Made by a program: the position numbers and the translations under genes
Source of the DNA: Panonychus citri
Lineage: Eukaryota > Arthropoda > Arachnida > Trombidiformes > Tetranychidae
Direction: 5' to 3'
Assembly (NCBI RefSeq): GCF_014898815.1
Contig: NW_026515477.1
Span: 1-64,000 of the forward strand
Length of the DNA: 64,000 bases
Part shown: in pieces, positions 47,901 to 60,032 of the stretch
How positions within the stretch are numbered: the stretch's first letter is position 1
Layout: each line of letters starts with the position of its first letter
Notes under the pieces: model-generated
Told to the model about the DNA's origin: nothing
The model's input: only the letters and a program-made list of their open reading frames with translations
The model's database searches: none

Positions 47901-50900
47901 ATTTCATTTTCATTACAATTTAATTTTCTTATCAGCGTAACAATTTGATTCTCAGCATCACCATGATTACAATAACGATTGATTAATTTTAGAAAGTTAA
48001 CTTGATTACCTTGATTTTGATTCTAAATTTTTTTCTGTTTCCTTATTTCCATCTCAATTATACACATACACTTATTTATACTCTATCATTATTGTAAGAA
48101 ATTAATGTGTCATCAATTAACTTGATTATCACATTTCGTTAAGGACGTTCAGACGAAACAATCTCAACGTTGACAACGAAACGATAATAAAAACGAGATG
48201 AAGATCAACTAATAATATAAATATTCTGATTATATATTAATAGTATTGAGGGAAAAAAGGTAATAGAATTTAAATTGTAATTATCTAACTGTAAATACTT
48301 AACAACAGAAAAGTGAATTACAATTAAAATATTAATAATAAATTGGAAATGTAATTTAACCAAACATTGACATTGAAAATGAAACATTGTTACATAATTG
48401 AGGAATCAGTTAATTGTCTTGATTATCATAATTAATTATTAACTGTAGTTTATTTTAAATAGTAATTGTTGTTATATTATGTATCGGATTTTAAAGTAAT
48501 TATTTTAATCAAATTTTTAAATTGTCAACCTTGAAAATTGTAAAAAAAAAGAAAACAATTTGATACTAATGCTTTTTGATTAACAATTTACCTTGATTAT
48601 TTTTTCAGTTTAGTTAATTTGTTTTGTGATTCAATTAATTGATGATTAATTATGATTTGGTTTTGTGAATTAAGAGGAAGACTTAATAATGATGATGATT
48701 GAAACAATTTGATTTAAATTGCATCGGTTTTTTTTTGTTAAATCATCAGTTAAGATTAATTGATTTACAGGTTTGAGAAAATGTTTCCTTTCTTGATTAT
48801 CTTTATTAGATTTACGATTAACAAGAAAACAACTATAATTAGTTAATTGTAATCAGAAATCATCAAATAAGTGCAATATGATTACAATTAGCTAATCAAC
48901 TGTTATAACAATTGTTTGCAAAATCTAATACAATTATAAATAACTGAAAAGAAAAGTCAACTCACTAATCAATTGATCGTTAAATTATCAATGATTATCA
49001 CAATCAACTAATTCTCAATTGGATTGTTAATCATGACCAATTTTCGATTCAAAATAGAAAATTAATTTTACGTTATTTAATTTCTACATTGATTATTGTT
49101 TTGATGATCAACTTATGATATATTTACCTGTTTCTCGATTGGCCAATAATCATAACCTTACCTTGATTAGATTTGATATTTTTGTTCATTTTATAATGAT
49201 TTAGTGTCTTTCTCATTCATTATTGTTATTATCATGATTATTATTACTTTTATGATTGTTTCTTATGTGAGCATAAAAATAATACGAGAATTGTAATATT
49301 ATGAGAAACTAAAAATACATTTGACATTGAAGTTATTGTTACCATGAAGTATTAGATATTTTGTCTGATCGTTTTTCAAATATATCATTTTAATTTATAT
49401 TTTCTCGTCTTATTGATGATATATTTTCCTATCCATTGATTTGTTTGTGGCTTCGTCCTTATCATCATAGTTAAAATGATTATATGCTGATGATATTTTC
49501 GCTCATTTCTCTATGGACATTTTCTTATTGTCTTCCTGTTGATTGTTGATGTTTCTCTCTCTCTCTCTTTCATTGCTTGTTGATTGTTGTTGATCATGAT
49601 GAATCCATTGAAAGATAAATACCTGTTTTCATTTCTCCATGGAAAGAAAAAGTAGCAAAGAATGTTTTTTTTTCACTCTAACCTCTGTTACTATGTATAT
49701 TTCAAATTGAAAGCTTCATTAATCCCATCGGTTTTTCAATCTCTTTCGTTAGTTTCTTTCTTTTTCTCTCTCTCTTAAAAAGTAGGTCAGGTTAGGTAAG
49801 TTGTTATAATAAACTCTATAAAAACCAGGATTTTTACTGGTAAAAAGGTAGGGAAAAGTAAGGTTTCTCTTTCTTTTTCACTGTTACACTCTGTTCTGTA
49901 CTTGCCTCTACCATATCATCAGACATTGATAATTTAGTTTCTATTTATAACTTTCAGTGTTGTTGCTGCTGCTCAGGTTCACATATACATAGACATTTAT
50001 ACACATACAGAAAGATATAAACATGTACATGAACATGCATATACTCATAACAATATTATAAAAGAATGAGATTGAAATGATGATGATGATGAAAAAAGAA
50101 GTAAAATGAAGAAAAAAATCTATTGATATAAACTTTTCTCTTCCTATGATGATGACAAAAAATATGATGGTGATGATGAAAAACAATTACACCAACATGA
50201 AGAGTATCTTCCTTATCCTTGAGATTTATTGTTTACATTATGGCTACATGATTAATACAATTAAATAGATAAAAAAAAATATCATATCTAATTGATGAGA
50301 ATGATAATTAATAATTAATAAGTTGAACAAGAGTCACAATGATTTTCCTTTGATTACAATCATTGAAATTAGATTGATATTTTTTTGTCCTTAAAAGGGG
50401 AAAGTTAATTAATTTCATTCCGAGTGATGTGACCTTAATTGTAGCCGTAATTATAACAGATAATTTGATTAGATAACAGGGACGCAGATTTTAATGGTTA
50501 AGGTTAAAGACCAGAGTAAATTGTTGGTTAATTGCGAATTGAGAAATATGGAAATTTGTTCCTTTTGCTTTCCAAAAAGGGGTTAACACAATAACAACAC
50601 TTTCGTTTTCTTTTTTTTGATTTTTTCACAAAATAATCAAGATTAATTACGATGCGAGTTAATGCTTTGGATTTTTTTCGTCTTTTGATTGGACATAATA
50701 TCAGGACCGATGAGTAGAATCAATAACAGGGTACATTCATTTGATGAACAATTGGATTAAAAACATTGACACAGAAATACATTGAGAAAAAAACAGACTA
50801 AAAGATAATAACCAATACAAAAAAAAAATGGGAAGAATTTGTTGGCTTTTGATTAGAACTCGGTCTTTGACCGTTATCAGTTACACATTGATCTAAGATC

Positions 50901-53900
50901 CATTAAAAACAAATGACATAAATTATTGATTAAAAGGGTTTAAAATGTTGATTTGTTTGGGTTCTAGTGGAAGTTTAACTTCCTTTCTGACTTCTTATAA
51001 ACTGTAAGAAATGATAGAAAAGACAGAAATAGAAGCATGATTAGAAAATTGAATTAGTTGTTACAATTCAAACAATTATTAATGAGTAAATTACTTACTT
51101 TCGATAATATTGTCATAAACAGAGTCGTTAGTAGCTTCTTCGAGGTCTTGGACCATAACTACCAAACTATGAAAGAGCATATCGTCTTCTTCCGTGAGTC
51201 TCAATTCTTCACGAAAGAAGTGTAGAAGATCTTGAATATTAGAGTCAACCACTTCATGAGGGATTGACTTATCAACGGGTGATTTACTCCTGACTTCATC
51301 GCCCAGTTCAGCCATATGAGTAGTGAGCTTGTCACATTCTGTTTCTAAAAAGAGAATCAAGAAGAAATCAAAAGAAAAAGCAATCAAATTAGAAATGTAA
51401 AATTTATCAATAATAATAAGAGAGTATAAACAAAGGGAAAGAAAAGCTAAAAATTGAATAAAACCTTGAGTGAGAGAAAGAGAGAACAGAAAAGAAAGGG
51501 AAAGAGTCAATTCTTAACTCTTTTTTTCTTTATTCTTACCTAATACTGTCTTTTTGCTCTTTTTGTTCTTCATGCGTTCATTGTAGATAGCAATCATGTC
51601 TGCTTTCTTACCAAGCCTGGCTTCTTCGGCATTTCCATTTCTTTTGATATATTGCATATCTGCCATATACTCTTGTCGTTCTTTAGTTTCAATACATTTG
51701 CGACATTTACAGTCTCGATGCTTACAATGTCGCTTATGCCCTAAAGAAAAAAAAGAAGAAAAAAAAATGCGAGAAGAAAAATATTAACCCTAATGTCTCA
51801 TTGAAAATGGAAGAAGATTAAAAATTTGTTAATCTTACCTTTGAGTAAAACTTTGATTCCGTGATTCAAGCATATAGCACAATTAGGTTCTCGTTTCTTT
51901 TTCTTCTCGTCATTCATGATAGTAGATGATTATAATTAAAATAAATATCAAACAAATATTATGGCACAATCAAAACAGAAAATTAATTCTTAACAAACAC
52001 AACAATCAAAGCGACTCAGTTATTGGAAAAAGACTCGAGCGCCTCCACTGGTTGTGTAAAGTTTTCCAACTAACGTGAATTGTGAAGAGCTGAATTTAAA
52101 TAAACCCTAACTCAGAGTCTCTTCTTGTAACCAGAATATAAAATTACATTTGTAACAATTAGAAGAAAATTAATCATTCTAATGAAATTAATTAGCTGAT
52201 GGAAACAAAAAAAGATATTCTCTGTGTATTTATGACGAATGGATTTACTGTTTGACTTTTCTTTCTTTACCATTGGTCTGTTGTTATCTAATCTTAATCT
52301 AAACTAATTGAAATCGTTTCAAGTTCCCAATCAATTGATTAGCAATTTGTCCACATCCAAGTGATAATTAAAGATAAAGACCTAATGATGAAAATGATGA
52401 AAAAAAAGTTCCCATTGTGTTGGCCTGTATTTTTTTGTTCTTCATGTTTTCTGGGTCTTGGTTCCTTGTGATTGTTGAACCAGAATTTGAATGTTTCTAT
52501 TCACTTTCTCTCTCTTTCTATTTTCCTCCTTTTTTCATCTTCTTTTCCTCTCATTTCATGATGATCATGCTGATGAAAAGTATTATAAATATAGAGAGAA
52601 CACCAAGTACATGAAGAAGAGAAAAATATTCTCCTGAACCTTTTATTCCTCTTTCTCTTTCCATGTCTATTTATATATTTGGCCTTTTCTATTTATAGTT
52701 CAATCTATTTTTCTCTTTCTTCTTGCCTTTGGTATTAATCTGAGTCTTACTTGTTTTCTCTTTCTTTTTCTCTGTCTATCTTTTTACTTCTTCTTCTTCC
52801 TTTGATGCTGTTGTTCCTGTTATTTTCTTCATCTTCTCCATCCCCTCTCTCTCTCTCACTCACTCTTGTTTGCATCATCTCAGTGATACAAGAAAATAGT
52901 CCACCAACAAGTCCCTATGGAAGTTCATCGATAAAACCTTTGGATTCAGATAATTCAGGGAATTTGCTTTCTCATTCTTCGCATCCAGATGATTGTCATA
53001 TAACTAATTTTATAACCGGAAATCATATTGACAGGGGAGGAGGAGGCAGTGGGAATGGTAGTCCTCCATTGCATTCGTCGTCGCTTCATCATTCGGGAGC
53101 CATTCTATCACATTCTTATGTCCATCCTCATCCACATCCAGCCACCACTCATCATGTAGCCTCAATCGATGGTTCAATTGGTCATCCGACGATAATTAAG
53201 TCAAACCATCGTCGATTAGGACGAACTCACTCAGCACCTCTTCCTTTAGGTCACCTTAAACTACATTCAGCCTCTTCGTCACCCGTCTCATCACTTACTA
53301 CTTGTACCACATCTTCATCTCCCTCTGACCATCAATCGTCAACACCTCAACAAGTAACACCTTCATCATCATCCCAACATCATCGGAATCTTGTTAAACA
53401 ACATATTAGGCAAACGGTGTTAACCCGAGCTTCAAGTAAACAACAACTTCAAAGTCAAAGTTTCGAAGAGGAAACAGAAGCGGCAATTGCTCAAGATGAT
53501 ATGGTTGATTCACCGCTGGGGGCTATGGGAGTTACATCATCTTCCAGTGGAGTGGGAACTATGGGATCAGCAGCATCTACACCTCCACTAACAGGATCGA
53601 TATCCAATTTACCTGGTGGAAGCAGCATTCCAAGTCGAAAAGAAAGAATCAAACGCCAATACTCACAAGAAGCACCACCCACACCGGAAGAGGGAACATC
53701 TTCTTGTTCAATAAGTGGAATTGAGTCAAGTTATTCAATCGATTATTTAGCTAGTGGGAGTGGGTCAGGTTCGGTTGGTTCAGCGTCGAGTGGATGTAAA
53801 TCTCGAGAAGCAACACCAACCGAATTGGGAGGAATTGTAAGAACGGGAAGCGGTGGAAATGGTAACACAAGTGGGGGAGAACCGATCATGATGAAACAAT

Positions 53901-56866
53901 CGAGTCATGAACGGGAAGCATTCCTTGCCCAACAACGGGACTTGATATCACCTCAATTGCAAATGCCCCCAATTCAAGATCCCGCTTTATATGAGCAAAT
54001 TATTTATCAACTTCAACAACAACTCATTTTATTTCAAGGACAACAACACAGTCAACCCTCCCCTCCGAATCATCAATCCTCTTCCTCACTGCACCATTCA
54101 AATTCATCCGTAATAACATCACATCCACACCATCCCTCACATGGACATCCACTTCCACCTCCACCACCACCGCCACCACCTTCCACTGTTGTTACTCATC
54201 ATCACCCTCATCATCCACTCCATACAATATCATTGCTTCCAGAAGGAAATCAATATCCACAGATTCTTTCTCATTCCCGTTATCCATATTACGACTCAAC
54301 TCGTCCACTTTCCCGAGCCTCATCAAGTCCTTTTGTAGCACTTAAATCATCGTCTTTGGAAAAGTCGTCATCTCTCTCACCACCAATTAACTCTAGAAAA
54401 TCAACAACAGGCTTAGCCTACGATAATCTTATGCTCAAACATCAATGTTGCTGTGGAGATAATTCCTTCCACCCTGAACACTCTGGTCGATTACAATCGA
54501 TTTGGGCTCGTCTCCAAGAAACTGGTCTTGCCTCAAGGTGTGAAAAGATTCGCTCACGAAAAGCATCACTAGAAGATGTCCAATTATGCCATTCAGAAGC
54601 TTATTCCTTACTTTTTGGAACTAGTCCTTTAAACCGACCAAAACTGGATGCCGCCAAATTGGCCGAGTTACCGATTAAATCTTTCGTTATGTTAGCCTGT
54701 GGTGGGATTGGCGTCGATTCTGATACAACTTGGAATGAGCTACACACCGCATCGGCTGCGTTAATGGCTGTTGGCTGTGTATGTGAATTGGCCTTGAAAG
54801 TTGCTCAAGGTGAATTGAAAAATGGTTTTGCCATTGTAAGGCCTCCAGGTCATCACGCTGAAGTTAACCAGGCGATGGGATTTTGTTTCTTTAATTCCTT
54901 GGCCATTGCAGCTCAAATGATACGAAAAAAGCACAACATGGAAACTATTTTAATTGTTGACTGGGATGTTCACCATGGTAATGGAATTCAGCAGATTTTT
55001 TATGACTCATCTCATGTACTGTACATTTCACTTCATCGTCATGATGATGGTAACTTTTTCCCCGGTACCGGTGATCCAACTGAAATCGGTATTGAAGATG
55101 GAACTGGTTTCAATGTGAACATCGCCTGGTCCGGTGGAATATCCCCCGAAACTAAAGGTGACGCTGAATATTTGGCAGCTTTTAGGTCAATTGTTTTACC
55201 AATTGCCAAAGACTTTGATCCGGAAATTATTCTGGTCGCTTGTGGGTTCGATGCTGCCGCTGGTCATCCACCACCATTGGGAGGTTATCAAGTGTCACCA
55301 GCATGTTTCGGCTGGATGACCAAACAATTGATGAAATTAGCTAACGGAAAACTTGTCTTAGCATTAGAAGGAGGGTAAGTGGTGACTTGTTTTTCCTTCT
55401 AACAATTTGAAACACAATCAAACTGACCATTTTAATTGTTCACTTATTGTTAATCTTTCAGGTACGATTTACCTTCGATATGTGATTGTGCCCAAGAAAG
55501 TGTAATGGCCTTGCTCGGGGATGAGACAACTCCTATTAATGACCAAGAGCTCAATCGACAGCCATCTCAACAGGCCATTGATACACTTAAAAAAGTTATT
55601 AACATTCAAGGTAATTTAAATTTGGATTTTAATTGTTGTTATTTTCTTGTTTACATTGATTAATGTTTACTTACACTTTACCAAGTTTCATGATTATATT
55701 GTGTTTAATTTTTGATAGCAATTTACATCTAGAGGCAACTTTAATTGCTAAGGGTTACAAATGATGATATTCTTGTTGTATAGTTAATTTAAAACAAAAA
55801 AAAATTTGATTGTAAATTTGATTGAGTTGTAATTTAGTGAATAAGTAAATTACATAACTTGATATTTTACATTCATCTTAAATGATTTACTTTATAAACA
55901 AGTTAATTATTTTTGAGGATAACAATTAATAGCAAGGTAATCCAGATTTTACAACAATTTGAGGTTTCACTTAATCAAATTAATTTTAATTTCTTTCATT
56001 GATAATAACCAAAAATAATCAAAATCTAGTTCACCTTTTTGATTAAAATTGCTGAATGGAAACAAAAATAAACAACCTTGCAAATTGTTATGATTTACAC
56101 TTTAATCAACATTAAAATGATTAAGATTATCAATGATTATAATTACAGTTAATCTGTTTATGTAATAAACAAATAAATTTTAATCATTATGATAATTTAA
56201 AAATACCGTTAACATTTTGTTTATCTGATTGATTATCATAATATTTAAAAAAATCATTTAGAAAGTGAAATTAACCATATTGATTGAAATTTACCAGCAA
56301 TTAAATTCAATAATAATAATCAGTTAATTGTTTTAAGATCATCATATAACCTTGTTTCATAATGAAACTTTCATTTAACATGAAACAATTTACAATATTT
56401 CTAGTTTCATTATGATTAATTCAAAATTAACCATGGAACAATTAACTGATTTAGTTTAATGATGACTTTTCATTTTCATCAAATTTTCTTTTGTATTCAA
56501 TTAATCATTAATGATACATTGTTTCTCTTTAATTGTGATTAAATTGTCAATTGGCTCAAATAGCTGCTCATTGGCCTGTAGTTAAACGTTACGCTCATCT
56601 CATTGAATGTTCACATTTGGAAGCTCAAGAAGCCGATAACGATGAGTTCGGAGCACCCGCCTCAGCATTGGCCTCTCTTACCATGAAGCATTTAAAGTAT
56701 GTAATTAACGGTTAATTGTTGAACAAAATTAACTAATTAAAATGACAAACCTTTTTTTTTTCTCAATGAACGATCAAATAACTAATTGTTTATTTCTGTT
56801 TCTTAACCAACAATTAGTTCTCAACCTTCAAGTGAGGAACCAATGGATCAAGATGTGGATAAATGA
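42315..56866 (+). CDS. Class IIa histone deacetylase HDAC4-like
   Basis: A signal-responsive nuclear/cytoplasmic transcriptional corepressor. Exons are 42315(or 42328)-42715, 44524-44576, 45353-45568, 52884-55374, 55462-55610, 56564-56696 and 56818-56866, giving about 1160 aa. In order are EVKQRLQEFVLNK (conserved after the usual Gln-rich region), a poly-Gln/Pro/His stretch, the first 14-3-3 site LRKTASEPNL, the basic nuclear signal (KQKVIERRS...LKRK), the second and third sites RTHSAPLP and RPLSRASSSP, and the deacetylase domain (from ~aa 729). The domain has zinc residues KHQCCCG...HPEHSGR, RPPGHHAE, DWDVHHGNG and GFDAAAGH. An exon-spanning LALEGGYDL carries Tyr where vertebrate class IIa has His. 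The C-terminal ASALASLTMKHL resembles the export signal. The MEF2-binding N-terminus is not seen. A DM-domain gene is nested antisense in intron 3. Confidence 0.93.
42721..42754. repeat. (TC)n microsatellite at HDAC4 donor
   Basis: A TC run begins directly after the GTGAG splice donor. Confidence 0.95.
43063..43106. repeat. (TC)n microsatellite
   Basis: A TC run of about 44 bp in an HDAC4 intron. Confidence 0.95.
43262..43293. repeat. (TC)n microsatellite
   Basis: A CT run of about 32 bp in the same HDAC4 intron. Confidence 0.95.
44867..44927. repeat. (GA)n microsatellite
   Basis: A GA run of about 60 bp in HDAC4 intron 2, the longest pure dinucleotide tract in the window. Confidence 0.95.
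45569..50963. other. HDAC4 intron 3, part without genes
   Basis: This is the larger part of a 7.3-kb intron. It is AT-rich with ATC triplet runs (about 47140-47160 and 47257-47310). No further HDAC4 exon and no other gene could be supported. Additional alternative 3' exons of the nested doublesex-like gene could lie here unseen. Confidence 0.45.
50964..51917 (-). CDS. DM-domain transcription factor, doublesex-like
   Basis: A predicted DNA-binding regulator of sexual differentiation. Four minus-strand exons, 51839-51917, 51540-51740, 51099-51344 and 50964-51001, join to 564 nt, 187 aa. The DM domain (aa ~12-62) has all intertwined zinc ligands: CAICLNHG, LLKGHKRHCKHRDCKCRKC and ETKERQEYMADMQ. 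Exon 3 encodes a helical segment (aa ~128-172: IQDLLHFFREEL, MLFHSLVVMVQDLEEATNDS) resembling the doublesex dimerisation domain (OD2). It is followed by a strong donor GAAA|GTAAGT. Splicing a 97-nt intron gives the tail IYKKSERKLNFH; retaining it gives ESK and a stop at 51091-51093 (177 aa). The gene lies antisense inside HDAC4 intron 3. The DM domain is certain. The doublesex assignment over another Dmrt rests on the OD2-like part. Confidence 0.85.
51918..52883. other. HDAC4 intron 3 end and upstream region of the doublesex-like gene
   Basis: It holds the 5' flank of the nested minus-strand gene (51918 to about 52150) and the TC-rich end of HDAC4 intron 3 (52500-52883). An open frame reading into HDAC4 exon 4 from 52751 is translated pyrimidine tract; the acceptor is CATCTCAG at 52883. 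Confidence 0.55.
55611..56563 (+). other. HDAC4 intron 5
   Basis: A 953-bp AT-rich intron from GGTAATTT to CAAATAG. Nothing else is recognised inside. Confidence 0.8.
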
Positions 56867-59800
56867 AAATCTTAATCAACCAAAGTGATAGAAGCAATTA
56901 AAATAGAAAAGAATCTTTGTCAAAATTATAATCGAAAGTGATGTTTACACCATGATGACAATTTTGATTGCGAAAACAAATTGTTATTGGTTAAACTTTT
57001 TTTCATTTCTAAAGAAACCAGATTATAATCCAAAGGGAATATTTCCATTGCTTTAATTAACGATGACAATGATTAAATTTAATCATGGATATTAAATGAA
57101 AGACAACAAGGTGACACTGATAATAATCATTTCATGTGCATCATCATCATTGTTATCATTCATATTGTGTTGATTAACCAGACCCACTTGGTATGAAATC
57201 CACCACCACCACCACCTCCAACCACCAACCATCACCATCGTCATTATCATCAAGGTACATTCATATACGTAAACCGCAAGGTACACCAAGCAAGAAGGAT
57301 AAAGATATTAATGACAATTAATAGCAACAATTAACCAACCAGCAAGTTTCTCATTGGTGAAAAACTGATCATCAACAACTACAAACCATTCACAACCGCA
57401 CCCTCCAAAGATCATCTTATGCCAAAACACACACACTTTGCTATATAATTAATAATATTACTATTGTTATTATTATCATCATGATTATAATTACTTTTAT
57501 TATTATTGTCTAATGTTTTAATTTAGATAATGATAATATTAAGACAACCTCCACTCTTGTTTAACAACAATCCCCTTAATCTGATCATCTATCAATCTAC
57601 TACTCTAATCAATTTTAACTATTACCTCTATTTCCGTCTTGGTCAAAGTAATTGAAGCAAACAAGATTGACCCAAGAAGCCAATTAATTGGCTAATTAAT
57701 ATAAATATGATATTGTAACAATAACTTAGACTCGTAATTCGTATTAAGTGTTAATCACTGTCTCTCTTTCTCATATACAAAAACAACCAATTAGAAATAC
57801 AATTAGCTAATTGTTAATAAGAAATCTTGTTTGCTTCTCTCTCTCTCCCTCTCTCTCTTTAATTGTCACAGTTTAAAAGTTAAATTACCAATTAATCTTT
57901 ATTGGTAATCAAGATTTGTAATCTTAATCCTTTGAGAGACAAAAAGCTCAGTTAATCCTGCTAATCAAAATTTTCTACCCACAATTAATGATTAGCAATT
58001 CTCAATCAATCGGACCATATTTGTTACTTTATAGCTTCACTGTTAAAAATTGTCACCCAAAATCCATAACCAATCAATACAATAATGAAAACAATTTAAG
58101 TCAACAAAAAATTCACAACCAAATAAGAAACATAATTAACACTCATGGAAACTTGTTTACATATTATGCTATTTAATAAGAAGATAAAAAAAAACCAAAC
58201 AATTATAAATATTATAAGATAATATCATACAATACAATTAATATATTAATCTATTGCTACAATTGATTGTTAATTAGCCTTTGGTTTTCCAAGAAAAAAA
58301 AGACAAGAATCTAATTCAAGTTCATCTTAATAGCCTTTGCCTTTCTCTTACACTCCCTGATTGTTTTCCTTAATTTGATAATATAAACTTAATTGTCTTG
58401 CCAGAAAAACTTTTCTCAATGAAGAATCAGAAAAAGTTTAAAATTGTAATTGAAATGAATCAACATCGAGATGAATGAATCTGCTGAACCCTCAACAACC
58501 ACCAAGGAATCACCTTTGCATTTGACTAATTTGTTTAATTACAATTTACTTGAAGACAAAACAATGATTTGCCATCATCATCCTCATCCTCATCCGCATC
58601 CTCATCTAATATACATATGATTATATTTTGTTTCTTGTCTCTTTGTTCAATGTCAATACCTTGTCATCTATTTCCCACTCCCACTCTCATCTTGACACCA
58701 CTTCCACCTCCACCCTGAGCATCTCATCATTTTCTGTATCTTAACTCATATTTTGTTTCTGTTTATCTTTTTCGTTCATTTCTCTTGTTTTCTTGGTCGA
58801 TTGGCTTAATTGTCTAATTATCATTTCTATTACCATAATTATTATTATGCCAAAATTGTTAACAAACAAATAAGATTTTCTAATCATTGACACACACCTC
58901 TGATGATAATTAATGATGAAAAGATGATCAAGACTAAATTAACTAAGGAATCAACCAGTTTCTCTAATTATTTTACAGTAAACTTTAAGTTATTTTGTAA
59001 TTAACGAAATGATTAATGTTAAATTTTTGTTCCCTTTGTAACAATCATCAACATAATTAATTGTTTTCGACGTTATCGATATTTTTGTTTTCCTTTCCTT
59101 TCTCCTTTTCTTTTATTATTTCTAATTGTTACAATTAACTTTAATGTTTACTGTAAAATTGACAGAATCACAATGCTAGTCATTGATTAATAATCTATGA
59201 TAATTATTACGATTTCAATATAATTATATAAATATAAATATTATACATAAATGTAATTCAGTTTAAACATTTCGATTTCTTTCATTTTTCAATCAAGATG
59301 ATTTCGAATCAACAATTTATTTTTAATCATCACAATTAGACTGCCCTTACCTTGTTGATCATCTGATTGTTTATTTTTTTCCTCATTACCTAATTGACTT
59401 TTTTTCCGCTGTTTTGTTTTATAAGAAAATACAATTAATCAATTTCCGATTCCAGTCATTTTTTTCTTAATTGTTTTCTAATGGATTACAATTAACCAAT
59501 TGTCTCTCTCTCTCTCTCTCTCTCTTCTTAATATTAATGTAATATAAATGATGAATACCAACATTGTAAACAAACATTATATTGAATTTTCCTTGATCCG
59601 CTTTTCGTCCATAAAGAATCATAAACTGATAAGATTGTTAATTGTTTTCACAACAAATTAACTATCGGAGTTAATTGGGTTTTATTATCAAGATTTTTTC
59701 CGCAAATTTTATGTTATTTTCATGACAGTGGGATAAACTTTTAATCCGAAATGAAATGAGAGTGGATAAGCTTTGTTTTTTTTTTGGTTCCATGATCAAT

Positions 59801-60032
59801 TACAGCAATTAGAGTAATAAATAGAGATGAAAATAATGATTAGTATTAATCGATGGTCAAATTGTTGTTGGTCTTTTTTGACTTGATAAGAAAATATCGA
59901 ATCAATAAATAATGTGGAATATAAGTCTCCTTTGAATAATATTACAATTCTTGTTCTAAGCTCTTATCTAAAGATGGGTAAAGATAAATTTCGTGATCAA
60001 ATAATTAGATGGGTCATATTGTTGCCTTTTTT
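56867..60032. other. Intergenic region between convergent HDAC4 and ADPGK
   Basis: AT-rich sequence of about 3.2 kb that probably includes a long HDAC4 3' untranslated region. It has a CCA/ACC-rich patch near 57200-57240, TC tracts near 57838-57860 and 59503-59525, and a CATCCTCATCC run near 58577-58605. No gene or RNA gene is recognised. Confidence 0.5.
59503..59525. repeat. (TC)n microsatellite
   Basis: A short TC run in intergenic DNA. Confidence 0.9.

Noticed and set aside
52751..52883. N-terminal extension of the large HDAC4 exon, resembling a signal peptide
   Set aside because: The sequence is the pyrimidine-rich end of an intron with an acceptor at 52883, and the spliced frame from exon 3 joins there in phase.
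59074..59081. Another TATCGATA site
   Set aside because: It lies in intergenic DNA between two 3' ends, so it is probably chance.
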